From: JAFGPJ01 sp964612465
GTDB taxonomy: Bacteria > Planctomycetota > Phycisphaerae > Sedimentisphaerales > Anaerobacaceae
Direction: 5' to 3'
NCBI GenBank assembly: GCA_964612465.1
Contig: CAZTDF010000065.1
Span: 1-20,799, forward strand
DNA length: 20,799 bases
The notes beneath the pieces were generated by a model, which saw only the letters and a list, made by a program, of their open reading frames with translations, did no database searches and was not told where the DNA came from. Shown here one piece after another: positions 1-8,108 of the stretch (position 1 is the stretch's first letter; each line of letters starts with the position of its first letter). Position numbers and translations under genes: made by a program.

Positions 1-1
1 C

Positions 2-1117
2 GGCCTCGGTTATGGTTCGATCGGGACGGCGGATTATTTTGCCGGTAACGGCACTGGCGCTGCAGTAGGCGATGAAACCATTGCCTCTTATGCCGAGGAA
101 ACTATCGTCAACGGTGGCCTTCAATCAATGCCGCTTGTCTTCGACAACAACAAGCAGGACTACTCGAAGTATTCGGAGGTGGAGTACACGTTGACAGACC
201 AGCGAGACTGGACCGAGCAAAGCGTTGCCGAATTGTCGCTGTGGTTCAGAGGCAATTCAGCGTCCGTCGGCAGCTTCGCAGAAGGCCCGGTCGGCACCTA
301 CACGATGACCGCCTCCGGCGCAGATATCTGGGCGGTTGATGGCGTCGAAGCAGATGAGTTCCACTACGCCTTCAAGACGCTATCCGGCACCGGCTCGATT
401 GTAGCAAGAGTCCAGAGCGTCAGCGATACCGACATATGGGCCAAGGCCGGCGTGATGATTCGCGAGACGCTTGACCCGGATTCGGCGCACGCGATGATGG
501 TTGTTACTTCCGGTTCGGGCGTTTCCTTCCAGCGGCGACCCGGCACGGGCGCAACCAGCGTTGACGATACGACTGCTGATATAACTGCTCCGTACTGGGT
601 TAAGGTAGAGCGTGACTTGGCCGGTAACTTCTCAGCGTACAGTTCAGCCAACGGTTCTACTTGGCAGAAGCTGGGTGTGTCGGAGCCCATCCAGATGGCT
701 TCGAATGTTTATATAGGTTTGGCAGTGACTGCTCACAACGCGTCAGCTACATGCGAGGCCGTATTTACAAACGTCACGACTACCGGTACGGTTAGTCCGC
801 AGTGGATTAACCAGGATGTCGGCATAACAAGCAATGATGCCGAGCCGCTTTATGTAGCGGTCTCCAATCCCGATGGTATCGGGACCGGAGCACCTGCCGT
901 TGTGATTCATGACGATCCGGCTGCCGCACAGATCGACGCCTGGACGGAGTGGGTCATCCCGCTGCAGGCGTTTGCCGATCAGGGCATCAACCTGGCCGAT
1001 GTTGACAGTATCGCTATCGGCCTGGGCACAAAAGGCAATATGACGACGCCCGGCGGCTCGGGTAAGATGTACTTCGATGACATTCGGCTTTACCAGCCGA
1101 GAGAGACTGCTGAATGA
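2..1117 (+). CDS. Secreted multi-domain beta-sandwich protein, C-terminal part (5' truncated by window edge)
   Basis: The frame is open from base 2, so the first ATG at 128 is internal and the true start lies upstream of the window; 371 residues are visible. No catalytic motif is seen. Residues about 87-277 resemble the concanavalin-like module common in Planctomycetes and Verrucomicrobia (related to DUF1349/LamG-type folds), with the hallmark AGVMIRETLDPDSAHAMM. It is flanked by two pieces, about 43-86 (MPLVFDNN, LSLWFRG) and 277-371 (PLYVAVSNPDG, WVIPLQAF, MYFDDIRLY), that look like halves of one carbohydrate-binding-type beta-sandwich. The composition (many G, S, T, D and few K) suits an extracellular protein. 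The likely role is binding or displaying polysaccharide, but the N-terminal part that would decide function is missing. The gene converges on the hydrolase gene with only 24 bases between stop codons and no obvious terminator. Confidence 0.75.
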   Translation, partial: GLGYGSIGTADYFAGNGTGAAVGDETIASYAEETIVNGGLQSMPLVFDNNKQDYSKYSEVEYTLTDQRDWTEQSVAELSLWFRGNSASVGSFAEGPVGTYTMTASGADIWAVDGVEADEFHYAFKTLSGTGSIVARVQSVSDTDIWAKAGVMIRETLDPDSAHAMMVVTSGSGVSFQRRPGTGATSVDDTTADITAPYWVKVERDLAGNFSAYSSANGSTWQKLGVSEPIQMASNVYIGLAVTAHNASATCEAVFTNVTTTGTVSPQWINQDVGITSNDAEPLYVAVSNPDGIGTGAPAVVIHDDPAAAQIDAWTEWVIPLQAFADQGINLADVDSIAIGLGTKGNMTTPGGSGKMYFDDIRLYQPRETAE

Positions 1118-1141
1118 GAAACTCCCTATTTAACCTGTGAG

Positions 1142-3169
1142 TCAATTATTGAAAATTTTCGGCGCAGCTTCGATGAGTAAAATGGCCGAGCGTGGTTTAA
1201 GGGAGATTTTGGCTTTTCCGGTGTCAGTCGCGACCTTATCAATGCGTCCCGTGCCGGGGTCTGCAGCCAACCATGTGGCGGATTTGCGGCACGAAATGCT
1301 TCCATCATAAGGCTCGGAAGAGACGTTTACCAGCAACAAAATCTCCCTGCCGTCACGCCGGAAGCGGCCGAGCACGATTCGGTCATTCGGGGTAGAAAGC
1401 GAGCCGCCGGCATATAATCCGGACAATTTCTCAAAGTCGATGCCGGTCCCCTGTTTTGCAGGCTGGACGACTACTGCCCCGTTCGATTTAAATTGCTCGA
1501 TTTTCTTTCCTGCTGTTTCCGGCAGCATAGCCCCGGCCGGCAGGACAATCGCACCAAACTGGTGTCCCCGTATATCCAGTTGCGAACCTCGGACATCCGC
1601 CCGGCTTAGCAGCTCGTGGTCCGCCAGCGCGAAAGTGATCTGCCGCCTGACCATCTGCTGGCCCAGCTCCATGAACGAGCTTACGAGCATCCGTGCCCGA
1701 GCCGACTGGGACTCAACCGTCAGCTTGCCGGGGATGGGCAGATATTCGCTCCACAGATCGTAGATTGGATAATAAAGCAGGATGTGACAGGTCGGCTTCG
1801 CATCTCTCAAAACGGCATTGAGACGGCCAACATATTCACAGTAGCTTCTGTAATCTTCCGCCGAACGCTTGCGGTAATCGTAGTATAGCGTGAACTCGGT
1901 GACGCCCAGGGCAGCCTGCCATGCAGCGGTGGCCTGCATGTGTTCGAGCGAAGCGGCGTTTCCGTTGTCCATGATCTGGGAGAAATCGCTTACTTCGGTC
2001 ATGATTTTTCGTCCGCCGTTGAATAGCGCCGCCGAAGCGGGCAGTATGGCAGTCATCCAGCCGGTATAAATCACCGCCTGCGGATCCGAAGAGAGCATAT
2101 CCAGGCCGGGGATATCCATTCGGCGCAGGGCTTTCAGTGCGTTGCCGTATAGCGGGACATGATGCAGCGGCATTTCCTCCCACAGCGAGTGTCCGGAAGA
2201 AGCAACCTTATGCTCCGCGGCCCATTCCTGCAGCCTGCCGAAGTATCGCTCTGCGAGAAGGTCGGATATCAGTGCCCAAAACTGACGCCGGACTTTGCGG
2301 TCTTCTTGTTTATCGCCCTGGAAAAGACTTCGCCGGGACGCGTTGATATCTTCGCCGTAACGCTGCTTGTACAATTGAGGTAAATCCGGCACCCACGGCA
2401 CGGAGGCCAGGGGAGCGAGAGTTTCATCCAGCGGGTCGACTACGCGGACGGTCTTTCTGACACTTTCCGGCAAAGCGCCGATATTGACGGCTATCAGTGA
2501 AGGTTCGTCCGTGAAGAACGCCTCGATTGTATTGCCGAAATACTCGCTTAATCTTTGCCGGTAAGCTTGATGTGTTATATCGACGAAACTTTTAATCGCT
2601 TCGTCGTCGATCAGGTTCGGGTACCTTCTGGCGGCACCGTAATTATTACTGGCGTGCGTATGTTCATAGGCCGGTCGCAGTGCGAAGGGCTCCGGCCGGG
2701 CGGGATCGTAAGTCAGTGAGAGTGCTTCGTGATCCGGATTTTCTTTCAGTACCCGCCCCCCCGCCGAGCCGCTGGGATAACCATCTTCATCATATATCCA
2801 GACACGCAATCCGAGCTGAGAACAATTTTTCACAGCCTGGGCCAGCGTGTTCCAGTGCTCTTCCGATTGCATGTAGTGGTCGAAACTGACGTTGCAGACA
2901 ACGCCGCCCAGCCCCAGATTCTTGAAAAATGCAATGCCCTCGGAGCGGGCCTGCTGCGGAGCCAAACCGTGAACTATCTGCATCGGCCGATGCTTGCTGC
3001 CTGGATCGGACCAGGCCTGCATCCACCCAGACGGAATCGCCGCCGAAGAATTCACACTTTCGCCGGAATCGACTTCGGTGCCGGCGAGACAAACCCGTGC
3101 CGGCAACAATGCTGTAACTACGAGCAAGGTTGTTAAAGCAAAGTAAACTTTCTTACGTCCATACTTCAT
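1142..3169 (-). CDS. Secreted TIM-barrel glycoside-hydrolase-like protein, family not assigned
   Basis: This is a 675-residue protein. I chose the ATG at 3169 because it follows GAGGAG and opens a classic signal peptide (basic MKYGRKK, then a hydrophobic run ending near residue 30); the frame stays open upstream, but that stretch does not look coding. After the signal come patterns of a (beta/alpha)8 hydrolase: RVWIYDEDGYPSGSAGG (122-138), FFTDEP (218-223), SSGHSLWEE (324-332) and TEVSDFS (391-397). E222 and E392 are candidate acid/base and nucleophile, by analogy with retaining clan A enzymes and GH106-like rhamnosidases; this is inference. Residues about 600-675 read as a small C-terminal beta-sandwich. 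It probably acts in the periplasm or outside the cell on a plant or algal polysaccharide. It lies 86 bases after the deacetylase in the same direction, probably in one transcript. Confidence 0.75.
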   Translation of the reverse strand: MKYGRKKVYFALTTLLVVTALLPARVCLAGTEVDSGESVNSSAAIPSGWMQAWSDPGSKHRPMQIVHGLAPQQARSEGIAFFKNLGLGGVVCNVSFDHYMQSEEHWNTLAQAVKNCSQLGLRVWIYDEDGYPSGSAGGRVLKENPDHEALSLTYDPARPEPFALRPAYEHTHASNNYGAARRYPNLIDDEAIKSFVDITHQAYRQRLSEYFGNTIEAFFTDEPSLIAVNIGALPESVRKTVRVVDPLDETLAPLASVPWVPDLPQLYKQRYGEDINASRRSLFQGDKQEDRKVRRQFWALISDLLAERYFGRLQEWAAEHKVASSGHSLWEEMPLHHVPLYGNALKALRRMDIPGLDMLSSDPQAVIYTGWMTAILPASAALFNGGRKIMTEVSDFSQIMDNGNAASLEHMQATAAWQAALGVTEFTLYYDYRKRSAEDYRSYCEYVGRLNAVLRDAKPTCHILLYYPIYDLWSEYLPIPGKLTVESQSARARMLVSSFMELGQQMVRRQITFALADHELLSRADVRGSQLDIRGHQFGAIVLPAGAMLPETAGKKIEQFKSNGAVVVQPAKQGTGIDFEKLSGLYAGGSLSTPNDRIVLGRFRRDGREILLLVNVSSEPYDGSISCRKSATWLAADPGTGRIDKVATDTGKAKISLKPRSAILLIEAAPKIFNN

Positions 3170-3255
3170 TATAGTCACTCCTCGATTAGTTGAGATTTTC
3201 CATGTCTGCTTTATTTCGAAACACCCTCTTTGCTCTGAACGAGCATGATTAAGCT

Positions 3256-4185
3256 TCAGCCCGATACGGATTCGTATAATTGAGCGTATGTACAAGGCTT
3301 TAGTCCCTGGCGCCGGGCATGAGCAAAAGTCAGCTCGAGCATTTTCATGTCCGGGTCGAACTTGTTCAAAGACCATGGGTGCCAGATTAAAGAGACGAAT
3401 GATTTACCCGACTCCGCAGCTCTATCCAGAAAGACCCTGTTAGTATTAAATTCATCCTCCGGAGTTTTGCAGAAACCGCCCGCTATCGCTTCCGGAAAAG
3501 GCGAAGGCCATAATGTGAGTCTTCTTGGCCCCCACCCGTTATGGTCTTTAAGAAGATTTTCATGCCAGCCGTGGCCGGGCAGCTCCCATATTTCGGGAAA
3601 GCCTTCGTCCTTATAGTTAAACGGCTCCCGCAACAGTGCCGGCAGTGAATAGTCCGGTCCCCAGAGAAGGCTGCTGACGTATTGAATACCTGCCTGGCGA
3701 AGCAATTCCAATACTTCCGGTTCGCCTTTAAGTGCGTTGTCGAAGCCGCAGCCCGGCCGCAAACCGATGCAGGGCCGCTCGAAGACACGCTCGACGGACT
3801 CTTTTCCTTTGAAGATTTCCTTTTGTTTTTCTTCCAGTGGGATGGCCGGGCCGCAGAATTCATTATCACGCAGCATTCGATGTGAGTAGGTATGCGTTGC
3901 AATCTCGAAAAGAGGGTCGTCCAGAAGATCGCGATATTCGGCGGGATTGGCGTCGAGCGTCTTGCCCAGCATGAAAAATGTTGCCGGCATCTCGAATCGC
4001 CTGTGGACCTTTACGATTTTCCGGCACGCTGCGAGACAACCCGGCGACTCGGTATCGTAGGCTGCTATGTAACGAGTATTCGTTTGCCTGGTGTTCAGCA
4101 TATTCGACCGGCAGGACGTGACGCCTGCCCCGATCCCGCATAAAACAGTCGATTTGACGAAGTCTCTTCGGGAGATACTGTGCAT
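3256..4185 (-). CDS. Polysaccharide deacetylase-like (NodB-fold) Tat lipoprotein
   Basis: This is a 309-residue protein. The frame runs upstream through the tRNA-Ala gene, which cannot be coding, so I start at the ATG at 4185, preceded by AGAGG about 10 bases upstream. The N-terminus MHSISRRDFVKS is a twin-arginine signal and VTSC (22-25) fits a lipobox, so the mature protein is probably a lipid-anchored envelope protein starting at C25. The NodB-type fold is seen in the D44 strand (AAYDTES), in HTYSH (98-102) with two metal-binding histidines, and in RPGCG (143-147). The usual motif-1 DD is reduced to a single Asp, which may mean altered chemistry. The family removes acetyl groups from GlcNAc or xylan polymers, or hydrolyses related C-N bonds; the substrate here is unknown. 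It precedes the TIM-barrel hydrolase and probably works with it. Confidence 0.8.
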   Translation of the reverse strand: MHSISRRDFVKSTVLCGIGAGVTSCRSNMLNTRQTNTRYIAAYDTESPGCLAACRKIVKVHRRFEMPATFFMLGKTLDANPAEYRDLLDDPLFEIATHTYSHRMLRDNEFCGPAIPLEEKQKEIFKGKESVERVFERPCIGLRPGCGFDNALKGEPEVLELLRQAGIQYVSSLLWGPDYSLPALLREPFNYKDEGFPEIWELPGHGWHENLLKDHNGWGPRRLTLWPSPFPEAIAGGFCKTPEDEFNTNRVFLDRAAESGKSFVSLIWHPWSLNKFDPDMKMLELTFAHARRQGLKPCTYAQLYESVSG

Positions 4186-4241
4186 TTTACACGCCTCTAA
4201 TATAAATCTTTTCAGTGATCCAATTACGTCGGCCCGGTAAT

Positions 4242-4270
4242 AATATATATTTTGGAGAGCTGTTTGTCGA
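4242..4270 (-). promoter_or_regulatory. Candidate sigma-70 promoter for the deacetylase/hydrolase pair
   Basis: On the minus strand TCGACA (4270-4265) and TATATT (4247-4242) are separated by 17 bases. It lies between the tRNA-Ala gene and the deacetylase start, with a leader of about 50 bases. Read-through from the tRNA promoter is an alternative. Confidence 0.4.
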
Positions 4271-4292
4271 GAAATGGCTGAAAATTCGGAAA

Positions 4293-4365
<73 letters not shown>

Positions 4366-4376
4366 AGATGCGGATA

Positions 4377-4405
4377 ATATTACCACATAACATCAATATC
4401 GGCAA
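4377..4405 (-). promoter_or_regulatory. Sigma-70 promoter for tRNA-Ala
   Basis: On the minus strand TTGCCG (4405-4400) and TAATAT (4382-4377) are separated by exactly 17 bases. The -10 box ends 11 bases before the tRNA 5' end, so the precursor leader would be only a few bases. Confidence 0.65.
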
Positions 4406-4460
4406 GAAAATTCTGTTTATTTATCTTTTTGCTCCAAATGTTCAGTTATAAGACGGCTGG

Positions 4461-4489
4461 TTGTCTTTTTTCCGCGGCCGAATTATAAT
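4461..4489 (+). promoter_or_regulatory. Sigma-70 promoter for the hyp operon
   Basis: TTGTCT (4461-4466) and a perfect TATAAT (4484-4489) are separated by 17 bases, giving a predicted start near 4496 and a leader of about 60 bases before hypF. The 190-base gap between tRNA-Ala and hypF holds this and the divergent tRNA promoter; nothing else is evident there. Confidence 0.7.
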
Positions 4490-4555
4490 GCTTTTCAAAG
4501 AACCACGAGTGGCGGCGGGCGTATCAGGAACTGTCGAAAGGACAAAGGCAGAATT

Positions 4556-6865
4556 TTGATTAAGAGACGAAGAATATCGATAACCGGGCGGGTACAGGGC
4601 GTTGGTTTTCGGCCAGCCGTCTATAGAATCGCACGGTCGCTGGAACTGTCCGGTATCGTATATAACGATACGAAGGGTGTAACGGTCGAATTGCAGGGCG
4701 CCGCGGGAAAAATAGCTGAATTTCTTGCCCGGCTGCAATCCGACGCCGGCAAACCGCCGCTGGCAGTGATAACATCTTGCGATGCCGTCGATATACCGGT
4801 CATCGAGTCCGAAGCCGAATTCGTTATCGAGATGAGCGATTCGCTCGGGGCGCCGCTGTCACAGGTGACCGCCGATATCGCCACGTGCCGGGACTGCCTT
4901 GCGGAAATGGCCGACGAGGAAGATTTTCGCTACGGCTATCCTTTTATAAACTGCACCAATTGCGGGCCCAGGTATTCTATCGTTAAGACCATCCCGTACG
5001 ACAGGCCGAATACAACGATGTCGGTTTTCCAGATGTGTGGCAAGTGTGCCGCTCAATATACGGATGTAAATGACCGCCGTTTTCACGCTCAGCCGGTCGC
5101 CTGCGCCGCGTGTGGGCCGAAAATCAGGCTTACAGACAATACCGGCGGGACAATCACCGCGCAGACCGAGAAAGTAATCGCCGAAGCGGCGAAGCTCCTT
5201 TTAGCCGGAAAAATTGTAGCGATAAAAGGAATCGGCGGGTTTCATTTAGCAGTCGATGCGCTTAACAGCCGGGCCGTGCAGCGGTTGCGCCGGCGCAAAA
5301 AGCGAGACCATAAACCTTTCGCTATGATGACTGCTTCAATCGAGCAGGTAAAAGAATATGCAATTGTGAGCCCAGCGGCCGAGCGGCTCTTGAGCAGTCC
5401 GCAAAGCCCGATTGTCCTGCTGTCCAAAAAGCCGGACAGCCCCATAGCTCCATCGGTTGCCGAAGGTGTTGACACTTACGGTTTTATGCTGTGTTACGCG
5501 CCGCTTCACTATCTGCTGTTTGCTCAAAATATAAAGGTTCTGGTGATGACCAGCGGCAATGTTTCCGATGAGCCGCTGATTTGTAAAAACGAAAAGGCGC
5601 TCGAGCGGCTTGGCGGCGTTGCGGATGCCTTCCTGATGCACGACAGGGAGATTTACCGGCAGGTCGATGATTCGATTCTGCATTTTGTGGATGATCAGCC
5701 TGCTTTTATGAGAAGGGCCAGGGGGTATGTTCCGACTCCGATTCTTATGGAGAAAAGCTGCCGGCGGGACATTTTCGCGGCCGGGGCGGATTTGAAGAAT
5801 ACTTTTTGCTTCGCTAAGCAGAATCAGCTTATCTGCAGCGAGCATATAGGCGACCTCGAAGACGCGGAAGTCTATCATCACTATATCGATTCGATCGAGC
5901 ACCTGCGGGGGCTTTTTGAAGTCGAGCCGAAAACTGTAGCCTGCGACCTGCATCCCGGCTATCTGTCCACGCGATACGCCCTTTCGATGCCGGATGTGAA
6001 GATTATCCAGGTTCAGCACCACTGGGCCCATATCGCATCTGTTCTGGTCGAGCACGGTCTCGAAGGGCCTGTCATAGGACTTGCAGCAGACGGCACCGGC
6101 TACGGAACCGACGGCGCGATCTGGGGCTGCGAATGCCTTATTGCTTCTTTGGAGAAGTTTGATCGATTCGGGCATCTGTCTTACTACTGGCTGGCCGGCG
6201 GGGACAAAGCAAGCAAGGAAGCCGTAAGACCTGCTTTATCATTGCTTAGAAAAACATACGGCAATAAATTTACTTTACAGAAATTCGACTGGCTGCTTAG
6301 CCGGATCGAGCCTGATAAAAGCAGGCTGCAAATGATTTCGGAGCAGCTTGAGAAAGGCGTTAATTGCGTGGAGACTTCCAGCCTCGGCCGGGTCTTTGAC
6401 GCCGTCGCGGCCATGCTCGGCCTGGGAAGCTACAACCATTTCGACGCGCAGTTGCCGATGGCACTGGAGGCGATTATTGCCGGCGGCGTTGAAGAACATT
6501 ACGACTTTGAACTGATGAATACCGCCGAAAAACCATTGCAGCTCGATTTGGGTAAGATGATAAGGCAGATAATAGATGATATCCAGAATGACCGGCCCGC
6601 GGCGGCAATCTCTGCGAAGTTCCACAATACAATCGCCGCTGCCCTGCTTGAGATGGCCAAAGCAGCGAGAGATTCGACGAAGCTCAACACCGTCGCATTG
6701 AGCGGCGGCGTATTCTGCAATCGCTATTTGATAAACCGTCTGGTGAATCTGTTGAAACAAAACGATTTCACCGTATTATTCAACCGCAATGTACCATCCA
6801 ATGACGGCGGCATCTCTCTCGGCCAGGCAGCCATCGCCGCCCGGATTATGGCACAAAACCTGTGA
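4556..6865 (+). CDS. hypF: HypF, carbamoyltransferase of [NiFe]-hydrogenase maturation
   Basis: HypF uses carbamoyl phosphate and ATP to carbamoylate the C-terminal cysteine of HypE, the source of the cyanide ligands of the [NiFe] site. The 769 residues match the family length and domain order. An acylphosphatase domain (1-95) carries GRVQGVGFRP with catalytic R19. A double zinc-finger region has C111/C114, C133/C136, C161/C164 and C183/C186. A YrdC-like domain (about 200-390) carries KGIGGFHLAVDA. A Kae1-like domain (about 400-769) carries the metal ligands H488 and H492 in VQHHWAH, plus DGTGYGTDGA and SGGVFCNRY. The start is a TTG: it begins exactly where the family begins, no in-frame ATG or GTG fits, and AAAGG lies 7 bases upstream. 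It is the first gene of the operon, followed after 17 bases by the GH16 gene. Confidence 0.97.
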   Translation: MIKRRRISITGRVQGVGFRPAVYRIARSLELSGIVYNDTKGVTVELQGAAGKIAEFLARLQSDAGKPPLAVITSCDAVDIPVIESEAEFVIEMSDSLGAPLSQVTADIATCRDCLAEMADEEDFRYGYPFINCTNCGPRYSIVKTIPYDRPNTTMSVFQMCGKCAAQYTDVNDRRFHAQPVACAACGPKIRLTDNTGGTITAQTEKVIAEAAKLLLAGKIVAIKGIGGFHLAVDALNSRAVQRLRRRKKRDHKPFAMMTASIEQVKEYAIVSPAAERLLSSPQSPIVLLSKKPDSPIAPSVAEGVDTYGFMLCYAPLHYLLFAQNIKVLVMTSGNVSDEPLICKNEKALERLGGVADAFLMHDREIYRQVDDSILHFVDDQPAFMRRARGYVPTPILMEKSCRRDIFAAGADLKNTFCFAKQNQLICSEHIGDLEDAEVYHHYIDSIEHLRGLFEVEPKTVACDLHPGYLSTRYALSMPDVKIIQVQHHWAHIASVLVEHGLEGPVIGLAADGTGYGTDGAIWGCECLIASLEKFDRFGHLSYYWLAGGDKASKEAVRPALSLLRKTYGNKFTLQKFDWLLSRIEPDKSRLQMISEQLEKGVNCVETSSLGRVFDAVAAMLGLGSYNHFDAQLPMALEAIIAGGVEEHYDFELMNTAEKPLQLDLGKMIRQIIDDIQNDRPAAAISAKFHNTIAAALLEMAKAARDSTKLNTVALSGGVFCNRYLINRLVNLLKQNDFTVLFNRNVPSNDGGISLGQAAIAARIMAQNL

Positions 6866-6882
6866 CAAAAGGAGGAAACTTT

Positions 6883-7755
6883 ATGAATAAATTACATGTT
6901 TACGTGACTATCTGCCTGATCTCCATTATGACTTTAACAATCATAGCGAAGGAGACCGGATCGAGTAGTAATAGCAAGTCGTCAACCGGGCTCAAGCTGG
7001 TTTGGTCGGACGAATTCAATAAAGAAGGCCGGCCTGATCCCAACAATTGGACATACGAGCGAGGCTTCGTTCGTAATCAGGAACTGCAGTGGTACCAGCC
7101 GGAAAATGCGCAATGTAAAAACGGCATGCTCATCATCGAGGGCCGGCGTGAGCGCAAAGAGAATCCCCGCTACAGGGCTGACGGCAGGGACTGGAAACAA
7201 AACAGAGAATATGCCGAGTACACATCTGCAAGCCTGACGACCCGGCATTTGCACAGTTGGAAGTTCGGTCGTTTCGAAATGCGCGGCCGGATCGATACAC
7301 GCGCCGGCCTGTGGCCTGCCTTCTGGACATTAGGCATTGAAGGGCCGTGGCCGAGTAATGGCGAGATCGATATTATGGAATACTACCGGGGCGTGCTTCT
7401 GGCAAACGCGGCGTGGGCCACTGAAAAACGATGGGTAGCGAAGTGGGACGATAGTAAAAAACCTATTAAAGAATTCAACGATCCCAACTGGTCCGAGAAG
7501 TTTCATGTCTGGCGGATGGACTGGGATACCGACAGCATCAAGCTCTATGTTGATGATATGCTTCTTAACCAGGTCGATCTTAGCAAGACAATCAACGGAG
7601 ACGGGGAAGGAAAGAATCCATTCCATCAGCCACACTATATAATCCTTAATCTCGCGATTGGCGGCAAAGCCGGGGGCGACCCCTCAAATACTAAGTTCCC
7701 GGCAAAATTTGAAGTGGACTATGTCCGCATATACCAAAAACAAGCCGAAGATTGA
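6883..7755 (+). CDS. GH16 family beta-glucanase (laminarinase-like), secreted
   Basis: This is a 290-residue protein. A GTG at 6862 overlaps the hypF stop, but the ATG at 6883 has GGAGG 7 bases upstream and gives a clean signal sequence (MNKLHVYVTICLISIMTLT), so it is the start. The GH16 core runs from about residue 38 (LVWSDEFN) to 286 (VDYVRIYQ). The signature NGEIDIMEYY (159-168) holds the ExDxxE triad: E161 nucleophile, D163, E166 acid/base. LWPAFWTLG (143-151) is the usual preceding strand. The family cleaves beta-1,3 or mixed beta-1,3/1,4 glucans, agarans or carrageenans with retention. The ExDxxE spacing fits the laminarinase branch, but the substrate cannot be fixed from sequence. It sits between hypF and hypC, an unusual partner for maturation genes. 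Confidence 0.92.
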   Translation: MNKLHVYVTICLISIMTLTIIAKETGSSSNSKSSTGLKLVWSDEFNKEGRPDPNNWTYERGFVRNQELQWYQPENAQCKNGMLIIEGRRERKENPRYRADGRDWKQNREYAEYTSASLTTRHLHSWKFGRFEMRGRIDTRAGLWPAFWTLGIEGPWPSNGEIDIMEYYRGVLLANAAWATEKRWVAKWDDSKKPIKEFNDPNWSEKFHVWRMDWDTDSIKLYVDDMLLNQVDLSKTINGDGEGKNPFHQPHYIILNLAIGGKAGGDPSNTKFPAKFEVDYVRIYQKQAED

Positions 7756-7780
7756 CCTGAAACGCATTGTCGGATAGAAT
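7752..7780 (+). promoter_or_regulatory. Candidate internal promoter before hypCDEAB
   Basis: TTGACC (7752-7757) and TAGAAT (7775-7780) are 17 bases apart. The -35 box overlaps the GH16 stop codon (7753-7755). The 76-base GH16-hypC gap is the longest inside the operon, leaving room for a start about 45 bases before hypC. Confidence 0.45.
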
Positions 7781-7831
7781 AGGCATAAAATCTGAGATTA
7801 CCGATAAATTACGAATCACGAGAGACGAATC

Positions 7832-8074
7832 ATGTGTTTGGCGATACCGGCAAGAATAATTGAATTAGATGGGGATAAGGCGGTTGTCGATGCGATGGGC
7901 AATTGCTTCAAGGCCAAGACTACGTTGCTGCCGGAGGCCAAATTGGGCGATTTGGTATTGGTCCATGCCGGCTTTGCGATTTCGCTCGTCGATGAGGAAG
8001 AGGGGAAAAAGACCTGGCAGCTTATTTCGGAAATAAACGAGTTCATGGATACTGAGAACCGGCTTTCAGGATAA
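7832..8074 (+). CDS. hypC: HypC, hydrogenase maturation chaperone
   Basis: This 80-residue HypC/HupF-family protein begins MCLAIPARI. The second residue C2 is the essential cysteine that, with HypD, carries the Fe(CN)2CO precursor and contacts the large-subunit precursor. H45 in VLVHAGFAI corresponds to the conserved histidine. The OB-fold-like pattern (VVDAMGN, LGDLVLVHAGFAI) is complete, and the tail is slightly acidic. The start is fixed by the conserved MC N-terminus; the Shine-Dalgarno is weak (GAGAG). The hypD start follows after 34 bases. It acts in the cytoplasm. Confidence 0.96.
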   Translation: MCLAIPARIIELDGDKAVVDAMGNCFKAKTTLLPEAKLGDLVLVHAGFAISLVDEEEGKKTWQLISEINEFMDTENRLSG

Positions 8075-8108
8075 GAAGGCGTGAAGAAAGAAACGAAATA
8101 CGAGAATT

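Noticed and set aside
1440..3136. Several plus-strand open frames of 60-135 residues opposite the hydrolase gene
   Set aside because: They have no ribosome sites or family patterns and lie antisense to a gene with a clear signal peptide and catalytic motifs.
5336..6175. 279-residue minus-strand frame opposite hypF
   Set aside because: hypF is complete and conserved across it; the antisense product shows no recognisable pattern.
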